This document shows positions 56,127-64,000 of a stretch of 64,000 bases of DNA, one piece after another. The notes under the pieces are model-generated. The model was not told the origin of the DNA. It did no database searches and saw nothing but the letters and a program-made list of their open reading frames with translations. The position numbers were made by a program, and so were the translations under genes. The first letter of the stretch is position 1. Every line of letters begins with the position of its first letter. The stretch comes from Loripinus fragilis (taxonomy: Eukaryota; Mollusca; Bivalvia; Lucinida; Lucinidae): the NCBI GenBank assembly GCA_964019695.1, contig OZ026515.1:138560549-138624548 (forward strand). The letters run 5' to 3'.

Positions 56127-57370
56127 CACAAACAGACAGATCTAATCATAATGGATTTTGCTAAGGCCTTTGACAAGGTTCCACACAGGAGGCTATTACA
56201 CAAATTGGAATATTATGGGATTAGAGGATCCACCCACAAGTGGATCAACTCATGGCTCTCTGGGCGCACTCAACAAGTTGTTTTAGATGGCCAAGCCTCA
56301 GATCCAGTCCCAGTGCTATCCAGCGTGCCCCAGGGATCGGTCTTAGGTCCGGTCCTGTTCCTCCTCTTCATAAATGATCTGCCGGATAACATCAGGTCTT
56401 CTGTTCGCCTGTTCGCAGACGATTGTGTCCTGTATAGGAATATACATTCACTTCAGGATTGTTTGACCTTGCAAGAAGACCTCACCAGCTTAGGACAGTG
56501 GGAAGCCGATTGGCAAATGAAATTTAACGTTGCCAAATGTCACTCAATGAGAGTGACTCGGCATCAGCATCACAAACAAATTCTTTTCGACTACTCACTA
56601 CACAATCAAACTTTGGAAAATGTTCAGTCGGCAAAATACCTTGGTATCACTATTACAGATAACATGGATTGGGGTCAGCATGTCTCTGAAATCTCTTCAA
56701 AAGCAACTAAGACACTTGGTTTCCTTCGCAGGAATTTGGCTTTTGCACCTAGGAGTACAAAGGAAGTTGCATACAAAACTTTGGTTCGGCCTAAACTAGA
56801 GTATGCAGCACCCATTTGGAGCCCTCACTTAAAACTTCAGATTAATCAGATTGAGAAAGTTCAGAGGACAGCAGCCCGCTGGACCTGCAGGAGATGGCGA
56901 AACACCAGTAGCGTCGGCGAAATGCTCGATGAGCTTGATTGGCCATCTCTTGAGGCCCGTAGGGACCAGTCCTCCTTGCTTCTCTTTCACAAGATTCATT
57001 GTGGAGCAGTGTCTATTGAAAAAGACAAGTATATGACCCCTGCTCATAGTTTGAAAACTACCAGGTCATCACATAGTGCACAATACCGCAGACACCAGAC
57101 ATACAGTGATGCCCTGAAGAATTCTTTTTTCCCCCGTACTATTCCACATTGGAATAGTCTGCCTCCTTCTGTGGCAAATGCCCAGTCCACAGAGGAGTTT
57201 AGGGCACTCCTTATTTAAACAAAAATTCAGCCAAAAGTTTTTGTGTTTTTTGTGTTGTTTTGTTTTTTTGTGTTTTTTGTTTTTTTATTTTATCAAAATT
57301 TCCAAATTCGCACTCCCTGGTGTAATGCTCATATATGAGCGAACCAGTAAAGATAGATAGATAGATAGAC
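56127..57370 (+). mobile_element. Jockey/CR1-type LINE, 5'-truncated copy 2
   Basis: A 350-codon open frame covers the reverse transcriptase from MDFAKAFDKVPHRRLL (motif 2) through SVPQGSVLGPVLFLLFINDL (motif 4) and LFADDCVLYR (catalytic DD) to the C-terminal KYLGITITDNMDWGQH and EKVQRTAARWTCRRWRN region. It ends at TAA 57216-57218. No endonuclease domain remains. The 3' UTR ends in AAAGATAGATAGATAGATAG, a tetranucleotide tail typical of CR1-like priming. The frame is still open, so this copy is young. Confidence 0.9.
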
Positions 57371-57567
57371 CACTACACATCCATGAAACCAAAGACTATC
57401 GCTTATTCTGTAAAAAAAGATGCGCAAATATTATTTCGCGCAAATAAAATTCGCGTGCTTCATTCCTATCGTTATTTACATAAACCCCAAGTTTGTGTCG
57501 ATGTTTCCGTGTTTAGTTGAACCAAATATTTACGGGACAATCAAGTGGTCCTTTTCCCTCGCTGAAA
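57371..57567 (+). promoter_or_regulatory. FNTA promoter / 5' UTR region
   Basis: Fewer than 200 bp separate the LINE end from the FNTA ATG, and the stretch includes TTTCGCGCAAATAAAATTCG. No TATA box is evident. The LINE inserted directly upstream of the promoter. Confidence 0.4.
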
Positions 57568-57706
57568 ATGTCGGACAGTAGTTCGGACGAGAGTGGACAG
57601 GAGTCTTGGACTCCATATTCAGAGCGTGATGCTTGGAGGGATGTAAATCCAGTTCGACAGGATGACGGCCCCCATCCGGTTGTTCAAATTGCTTACTCGG
57701 ACAAAT
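57568..57706 (+). CDS. FNTA: Protein farnesyl/geranylgeranyl transferase alpha subunit, exon 1
   Basis: ATG at 57568 opens MSDSSSDESGQESW, then YSERDAWRDVNPVRQDDGPH and PVVQIAYSDK, which match the conserved N-terminal segment of FNTA just before its helical repeats. The exon ends at 57706 in phase 1 with donor GTAAGT. FNTA pairs with FNTB or PGGT1B to prenylate CaaX proteins in the cytosol. The remaining exons, with the prenyltransferase alpha repeats, were not found in the following 6.3 kb, so intron 1 probably extends past the window end. Confidence 0.85.
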
Positions 57707-58014
57707 GTAAGTTTATAGTTTGTGAGGAAAGTAAAGCGAGATGCTGAAGCTATTTTGAATGTCATTAGTTTTCGCGGTTTAGTGTCACCGGTTTTCTTAG
57801 CACTGAATACAGGGGTTTTATAGTCTAACAAGTGCAATTTTCCTGTAGAGTTGTACATTTACAAGTGAAAATTAGGGGTTACATATTTTGAAGTATATTG
57901 GTTTTTCAATATATTGGGAAACCTCCTCAGGTTTGGTAAATTGATCATTTAACCTAGGTCATCCGAACATCATGGCAATTACGCAGGTCTGGTCTGAGCT
58001 CTGAAGGGTGCAGG

Positions 58015-58110
58015 ACAACTCTGCCCAAAACCAACTTGGTCCACATAATACTCGGCCCATGCCAACTCGGCCAAAGATGCAAAACTTGGCCCATGCCAAC
58101 TCGGCCCAAT
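58015..58110 (-). repeat. Inverted arm A (GGGCCGAGTTGG repeat)
   Basis: On the - strand it reads GGGCCGAGTTGGCATGGGCC, AAGTTTTGCATC, and ACTTGGTTTTGGGC. It faces a matching block at 63035-63130 on the + strand, 5 kb away. Confidence 0.65.
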
Positions 58111-58255
58111 TTAAGTTGTCTCGTGGTCTGGTACCGGACCCGTAGACTCAGGGGCTCCAGATCCGGTACCGGACCCCTAGTCACGCCTCTGAGGAATGGC
58201 TCGGGGTCCGGTAGTATCTCGGACCCAATAAACATACTGGGTCCGAGGTAGTATG
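58105..58255. repeat. GGGTCCGGTACC-rich foldback
   Basis: CTGGTACCGGACCC, AGATCCGGTACCGGACCCCT and CTCGGGGTCCGGTAG repeat and invert. Related words recur at 59600-59740. Confidence 0.5.
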
Positions 58256-59605
58256 CACAACAATCACAGTAACAATAGCGGTGGTTGTTGCCTGAAATAA
58301 TAATAATTAGCATTAAAAACCTCAAATTGAAATTAGTACATGATACAGGCGCCATCTTCTGGGAATATACTCTCGCTTATGTTATAACGATATGCAAACT
58401 AGGTAATATCAAATGTATTTTATCGCTATAGATAAAGATGTATTATCCAACAAAAACTTGTGTTGAAGTTTCTTTAAATAATTGTCGCGTGTCTCCTATG
58501 GATAAATTGTGGATAAACTGTGAAAATCAATTATATATATTGTCGTTCACTAATTTCTCGTCTGCGATGTGAAAACAATTTATTGTCTTCTTTTACCCCT
58601 GCAAATACACATTTACATTAATCATGGGCCCGATGCGAGAAAACCTACCTTCATCGGTTGCGAACAACAAAGGTGCAGACTAGCATGCGCATCCACGCAG
58701 TCTGATCAGCGCATTTGTTATTCTTATATCATTTCAAATTGTTAATTGTGAATAATTGTACCATTCCCTTGGATGTATGGAAGACTTTATGATTATCTTT
58801 GTCGGCGACCAATTAGCACAATGTACCTGCAATTGCCGTTTGCTTACTTCAGTGAAATTTCAAATTGGCAATTACATCCTCATGGTCATTAATAAACAAT
58901 TACAGATAGCTATTATAACGAATAAATAAATGAACAGCACCCTAGATAAGTAGCGTATTTGCGTAAATACGCAATTAAAATCCTCAAAAAAGCAATTAAA
59001 ATGAAATGTGTGCGTACCGAAAAGCAATTCTAACGATCGGTATGCAATTACATGCGATGTCATTGCGTACCATTTGGTCCATTTTGTTTCCATTCGGCTA
59101 ATAAACAAATGCCAGTCGGGTATTGATTTTATTTTCACTAGCGAGCGCGCAATATACTCCAGTTTTATGAAAATATTGGTGCCCAGTCCAGTATTTCGCG
59201 GAAAAACACTTTGATGAAAGTGAAACTTTGCAAAGTATACACGCTCGAAATGTCAACAAGGGGATGAGATTTGCTTCAGGTACAATAAAATCCGCGAGTT
59301 TGATACTTCAGAAAGGCAGACGATGGGAGTGAATACATATGCAAGCACATTCCTGACGGGTTCATGCAATGAGAAAAGGTGTAATCACAGAAAAAAACGT
59401 GGCGTAAAAAATATGAAAATACGCAATTGTTTTTGCAAGAACGCAATTGAGGATAACCAGGTTGCGTAAATACCTAATTGACCCAAAAGCTTATCTAGGG
59501 CGCTGAATGAATAAACATCAAAGAGAAAAAATAATAATAATAATAACGGACATTGCTGAATTATTCGGTAACTTAATTGTTAAAGTGTTGTCTACATATA
59601 TAAAG

Positions 59606-59740
59606 GTCTCGGAGTCTGGTACCCGAGCCTCGCCTATAAGGAATGGCTCGGGTACCAGACTCCGAGACTCTTAGTCTAGGGGTCCGGTACTGGACACCGA
59701 GACTTGTAGTCTAGGGGTCCGGTACCCGACCCCGAGACAC
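59606..59740. repeat. GTCTCGGAGTCTGGTACC hairpin and repeats
   Basis: GTCTCGGAGTCTGGTACCCG plus AGCC faces GGCTCGGGTACCAGACTCCG plus AGAC around a 15-base spacer, a perfect 24-bp-arm inverted repeat. It is followed by two GTCTAGGGGTCCGGTAC words. Confidence 0.75.
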
Positions 59741-59761
59741 AGCGTTTAAGTTTTATAAATA

Positions 59762-60000
59762 GACAACTTGGGAGCGACTATAGAATATGTCCGCCACTTA
59801 TCTGACCCATTCTTTTAGTAGCTAGAATTGCTTAGCAGCTACCAAGCAATACCCTAACCCTAACCTAAACCTAACCATCATAATAGGATTTAAAGATTTT
59901 ACATTTAATACTTCTATGTAATCTATGTTCAAGCACATTTGCCCAATGAACCAAACAAATTATGGCGGACAGATTCTATAGTTATACCGACAACTCGTCC
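59762..60000. mobile_element. MITE M10 with telomere-like words
   Basis: ACTATAGAATATGTCCGCCA and TGGCGGACAGATTCTATAGT form inverted ends, with ACAACT.. and ..ACAACTCGTCCC outside. Inside, 59851-59876 reads CCCTAACCCTAACCTAAACC, a short telomere-like tract. Confidence 0.55.
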
Positions 60001-60744
60001 CATATTTTAGAGGGATTGATGTATGTGTGTTTTATCATTGACGCATCTCGTAAAAGGCCACGCTGTTATAGTCAAAATAACACACGTTCAAATGAGCATA
60101 CGCGTAAATTTGCAACCTAATTGGTCTGAGTATACTAATTCCTTTTTTTCTCAGAAGACCGTCTTGGTACTAGCAGTAGCAAGCAGTGTGGACCCTTTTG
60201 AAATGATGCCTCCTGCGGCATTTCTTCTGGGTCTTCACTGTTTGCCAAATTACATATTTAAATGTTAAAAATGGTGCGAGGCTAGAAGCATAAATCCGTA
60301 GTTTCATACTCTATGTTTGATAGCAGCAACAGCTCTGACGAGACTGCACAGATGCGCAGACTCCTCTGATCATTCTCTGCTCATCGATGGGATAAGTACC
60401 AACATTTCAGACATTTGCGTAGACAAGTTTCAAAGATAAGTGACGAAAAAAAGCTATAGTCTCTGGTCTCATGAAGAATTTAATGAAATTTTGAATGCCT
60501 CTTTAAAAACAAAAATGCCGTCTACGACAAAGTTATGCCGCATGATCAAATGCACTGGTTAAAGACACTGATTTTCACACATTTGTGATTTATTAAGGCT
60601 GTTGCCACTTGCCAGTGATCAACATAATTTCGCCAATGATATTAAGATGATTAAAGGTATGCATCAATTGACCCTTCGTCCAAACACGCTAGTCTCCTTA
60701 ATTGATCACTTTACAATTTTCAATGGATGGATGGACAGTCGGGC

Positions 60745-60759
60745 ATACATACATACATA

Positions 60760-60805
<46 letters not shown>

Positions 60806-60809
60806 TACA
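60745..60809. repeat. (ACAT)n/(CA)n microsatellite
   Basis: ATACATACATAC, about 19 CA units, then ATACATAC; the hAT-type element at 60810 inserted at its end. Confidence 0.9.
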
Positions 60810-61591
60810 CAGGGTTTCAGCTGGACTGAAATTCGCTTCGGACATTTTGTCCGAGTAGCCCCAATAATGTTCGGACATTTGGAAATTTTTTAGGACATTT
60901 TTTCAGACACTCATTTTACCACCATAAACCAAAAATGCTACCTGCCCTTCTCATAATGAAAACAGGGATAGTTTTGCTACCATTTCGGATGGTAGGTGTG
61001 GCCTGATTGATTAGCTGGCTTTTTATTTGATGAGGAGACTGGAGCTTGCTAATCGGTGGAAGTGGGTGGGGTACTGTTTTTTTGCTGCTATTTTCGGCCG
61101 CCGACTCGTTGGTCACGGAAAGTGGCTGTGCAGGTAATGATGGAGCGGGCAAACTGTTTTGGGGCATAAAAAACCTTGAGTTCCCGTTTTTTCTTGGTGG
61201 CAGTTAAGTTTTTTAGTCATTTTATCGGCGAATGCCAATGCAAATATGCTGTCCGCTTCGAGATGAAATTGAGGTAAGAAGTTTACACAGGATGCAATAG
61301 ACCAATCAGGCGTCGCGTAACAAAACTTCATGACTGGTTTGCTTTAGTGAATAAGTATTTTAGGGGTAAAATTATGCGAACCAGCCTACCGGCCAGTACC
61401 GCTTACAGAAATTTGGCCAATCAGCGATCGTTTAATAAAACAAAAATACTATTGCATCACTGTGCATTACAGTACAGTATGCACTTCTGAAAATCGTCTC
61501 GGACAAACTGTCCAAACTGGACAGCAAACTCTCGGACATCTGGAACTATTTTCGGACTATGTCCGATGGCCGACGCCAAACTGAATCCCTG
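60810..61591 (-). mobile_element. hAT-type non-autonomous element 1
   Basis: Ends CAGGGTTTCAGCTGGACTG and the complement of CCAAACTGAATCCCTG are inverted, with GGACATTTTGTCCGAG and GGACAAACTGTCC words subterminal. ATACATAC/TACATACA flanks fit an 8-bp duplication inside a microsatellite. A broken - strand frame (LPPRKNGNSRFFMPQNS, then SLPAQPLSVTNESAAENSS) may be the N-terminus of a lost transposase. Confidence 0.7.
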
Positions 61592-61762
61592 ATACATACA
61601 TACGCATTAACAGGCAGGCACATGAATGTCCATGCACAGGCAGACGGATAGACATACATGTACATGTATAGATGGGAAACTAAAATACATACAGATTCAT
61701 AGAAACTGCATAATCATGTACAGTGATAATGTCAGAAACAAACATGCGTGTGCATGTTGAGG

Positions 61763-62795
61763 CAGTGTTTTTTCTCTGTTTTAGGGGAATGGCGGCGGGG
61801 CCTTTCAAAAGGGGAAAATTAGCGCGCGTAGGGGCAAAAAGGGGAAAACTATAAACTTAACACAATAGCATCTTTTATTGAAACATTTGCAGTTAAAAAT
61901 GAAAGTGTTATATCTTTTGACAGACTTATGGTACAACACAGCCATACTGGATCCATGTTTTCCATTCTATAAATTAAATAGAATGAAAAAAATGGATCCA
62001 GTTAAGTTTGGCTGTATGGCATTTCATCCTCAGACTGAGAGCCTGAACTACTACTAGACTCCGACTCTGGATTTGTTTCACATGCAGAAGTGCTAACGGT
62101 GGCAGACAAATTAGGTTGATGGACTGATTCGTTTGACTCAATACATGTCGCCGAAGAGACTGAGTCAATCCCCATATCCTTGTCACAAACATTAAAGTCA
62201 CTGGTAAAGGCCTTCAGGGAAGCCTGCTTAAACATTAAGTCGACTCTTCTTGATCCCTGCGCCGCCAATTTATTAATTTTCTTCACGTAACAAAGCTTAT
62301 TGTGCGACATTTTGTTCGCGAAGTGGCTCAGTGGTAGAGTGCTTGACTCGAGACCGAGGGGCCGCTGGTTCGAGCCTCACCGGCGTCACTGCGTTGTGGT
62401 CCTTGAGCAAGACACATTTATCCTAGCTTAGCACTGGTTCAACCCAGGAAGACACGTCCTTGTATAACTGAAAGATTGTTGATGGGACGTAAAGAATCAA
62501 ATCAAACAAACAAATCGCGAAGTCACGATTGGAACTTCTCCCTTAGATGCTCTTGAGAAAACCGCATGAAAGCGTCTATCGATCACCAAGGGACGCTACT
62601 CGCAAATTCACGGCATGGCTAATGCACGGAAGGAATTTATACGCACTTCAGACACGCTGTTGTCACATTTTGCCGATTTTTTTTTTAATACTTCATTTTG
62701 AGGGGAATTTTCAAAATAGGGGGAAGAAACATACTTTTTGGCGAGTGGAATGGGGCCGAATTTCGGCCCCAAAAACAGCAGAAAAAAAAACACTG
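61763..62795 (-). mobile_element. hAT-type element 2 with transposase N-terminal relic
   Basis: Ends CAGTGTTTTTTCTCTGTTTT and the complement of AACAGCAGAAAAAAAAACACTG. GTTGAGGC flanks both sides (61756-61763 and 62796-62803), an 8-bp duplication sharing one end base. The - strand frame 62002-62310 starts MSHNKLCYVKKINKLAAQGS and is serine/acid-rich, resembling the N-terminal region of hAT or ZMYM-like proteins. A family 1 SINE is nested at 62325-62514, just upstream of that frame's start. Confidence 0.7.
62325..62514 (+). mobile_element. SINE family 1, full length, nested in hAT element 2
   Basis: Starts at GGCTCAGTGGTAGAGTGC (A box), with GGTTCGAGCC (B box), and ends GGGACGTAAAGAATC plus AAACAAACAAA. 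Flanked by TCGCGAAGT at 62316-62324 and 62515-62523. It has the best-preserved promoter boxes of the family in the window. Confidence 0.9.
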
Positions 62796-63034
62796 GTTGA
62801 GGCATACATGCGCGTGTCATTATCTTTAAATTTCCCATGAAAATGAAATCATTTGGCCCCATCAAGACCAAATTATTTCATTTTCATAGGATATCTAGAA
62901 ACGGGGGGCATGGAGGGTGTTCCAGAACCCACTCAACCCAAACTGGATCCGCTGCTGCTTATACATGCATGCTAATGCACAGACATTCTGGTTGCATCAT
63001 ATATGAGCATGCAACTCGTATGTACTTCAAAAAA

Positions 63035-63130
63035 TGTATGGGCCGAGTTGTCTTATGAATTTGGGCCGAGTTGTCTTATAAACCTGGACCGAGTTGGCAT
63101 GGGCCAAGTTGGTTTTGGGCCGAGTTGTTC
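63035..63130 (+). repeat. Inverted arm B (GGGCCGAGTTG repeat)
   Basis: GGGCCGAGTTGTCTTATGAA, a second near copy, GAGTTGGCATGGGCCAAGTT and TTTTGGGCCGAGTTG. It mirrors the arm at 58015. Confidence 0.65.
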
Positions 63131-63365
63131 GTATTAATTCGGTCTGAAAGTCCCTGCCCTGCCGAGCTGCGGAGTGCCGACCTATATAGTTTATTTTTTC
63201 AATTTCATCCTCGGTGGAGATTTTTCATAAATAATTTTTATCTAAAATCATCACAGACTAAAAGCAATAAGTGGAACAATAATATCGTCATGGGACCTAA
63301 AATCGCTACCAACCTTCATTCGGGGCCATTTTTGTTTACATGACGTTGTGTACGAAACTCTTCAC

Positions 63366-63720
63366 TGCGCATGCGCCACCGTGGGAAAAAAGTTACTACA
63401 AAGCAATTTAGCGTATCCAGCTGTCAAGGTGAAAATATTGAGGTTCAAGCAAGCAACCTCTGCAAAATTGTTTCAAACATGTAGTTATTTACATATTCTA
63501 TTATTTACATTTTCTACTATTCCCAAATATTTCCATCTTCAAAAGTCCATTTTTACCACAAAAGCATGTACTTGAACATAAATTATTGATCCGTCTGCAT
63601 TGTTGACCTTTTGATAATGGAGGTCAATTATCATTTGAATGATTTGATTGGTCTAGAAGGTTCTTTATGCTAATGACGTCACATCCGCAAATCAAAAGTG
63701 CCACATTCAAAATGGCGGGC
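63366..63720 (+). promoter_or_regulatory. Promoter-like cluster near the window end
   Basis: An NRF1-like TGCGCATGCGCC (63366-63377), a perfect CRE TGACGTCA (63674-63681) and AAAATGGCGGGC (ATG 63712) lie within 350 bp. The ATG opens only ten codons before a stop. Together they suggest a CpG-type promoter, either for a gene beyond the window or an alternative FNTA start. Confidence 0.4.
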
Positions 63721-64000
63721 ATTGTTGACAGCTCTATTTTTTGACCTCTCACTAATTACTGAGTGAGTAAAGTTGTTTGCTAATCATGTGAAATCACAGC
63801 AGAATAAATTGTTTTTATCAAGTAAGTAACTATATATGTGCACTTTCAGGTTAAGTACATTTTTTTGTAGTTTGATTATTAAGGTCGCGAATCATGGTCC
63901 GACGAGGATAATAACAATTAATAGTAATAATTTGGATTTTATTTCAATTTTATTGCTCGCAGGTGGTCTGAAAACAACAGCAGGGGACAAAAATTCTACT

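Larger units (their letters stand above)
57707..64000 (+). other. FNTA intron 1 (open-ended)
   Basis: No frame resembling the next FNTA exon is visible. The stretch holds the inverted arms at 58015 and 63035, a MITE at 59762, two hAT-type elements, a SINE, microsatellites and a promoter-like cluster near the end. Confidence 0.55.

Noticed and set aside
58036..58355. Frames on both strands across the GGTCCGG repeats
   Set aside because: They follow the inverted GC-rich repeats and have no homology that I recognise.
59851..59876. Telomere remnant or chromosome fusion point
   Set aside because: Only two perfect CCCTAA units inside a MITE; too short to support a telomeric origin.
62325..62400. 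Possible tRNA gene
   Set aside because: The A and B boxes belong to a SINE with body, A-rich tail and target duplication; the cloverleaf is not complete. The same holds for the heads at 339-529, 22433-22752, 23558-23746 and 30688-31007.
1..64000. CRISPR arrays, bacterial operons, rRNA genes
   Set aside because: None seen; gene structure and repeats are those of an animal nuclear genome.

Overview
The window is eukaryotic nuclear DNA. It is AT-rich, has GT-AG introns, and its few real genes sit in a thick bed of transposable elements. Conserved exons, Penelope-like and jockey/CR1-type retroelements, and tRNA-derived SINEs ending in GACGTAAA plus AAACAAA runs all point to a lophotrochozoan animal, most likely a bivalve mollusc. 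The species cannot be named from the sequence alone.

Three conserved genes can be read. TTC1 (a tetratricopeptide co-chaperone adaptor) lies on the + strand at 11.5-19.2 kb in five coding exons that join in frame to 452 residues. PWWP2A/B (a chromatin reader) lies on the - strand at 33.9-36.0 kb in two exons giving 631 residues, with an NRF1-type site at its start. TTC1 and PWWP2A face each other tail to tail, as TTC1 and PWWP2A do in vertebrates, so this looks like an ancient gene pair. FNTA (protein farnesyl/geranylgeranyl transferase alpha subunit) starts at 57.57 kb on the + strand; only its first exon was found and its first intron appears to run past the window end. Weaker coding traces are a zinc-finger-type first exon at 6.3-6.6 kb (-) below a duplicated promoter module, a decayed ENY2-like frame at 4.3-4.7 kb, and an orphan terminal exon at 55.9-56.1 kb.

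Layout: 0-11 kb holds SINEs, a 129-bp satellite, paired MITEs and a truncated LINE. 11-19 kb is TTC1, with MITE-filled introns. 19-34 kb is intergenic MITEs, hairpin elements, SINEs and a tandem-core element. 34-36 kb is PWWP2A. 37-53 kb is a nested retroelement graveyard made of two Penelope-like reverse transcriptase copies, many of their 3' tails, LINE fragments, and a 5.3-kb foldback insertion that splits one Penelope-like copy. 54.5-55.2 kb is a tandem array of about 256-bp units carrying hammerhead ribozyme cores, that is, a metazoan retrozyme. 56.1-57.4 kb is a better-preserved LINE end. 57.6-64 kb is FNTA exon 1 and its intron, which contains two hAT-type elements and a pair of inverted repeat arms.

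The most unusual system is the retrozyme at 54552-55165. It has two near-canonical type I hammerhead cores 257 bp apart, in the same window as the Penelope-like elements that are the proposed source of mobilising reverse transcriptase for such elements.
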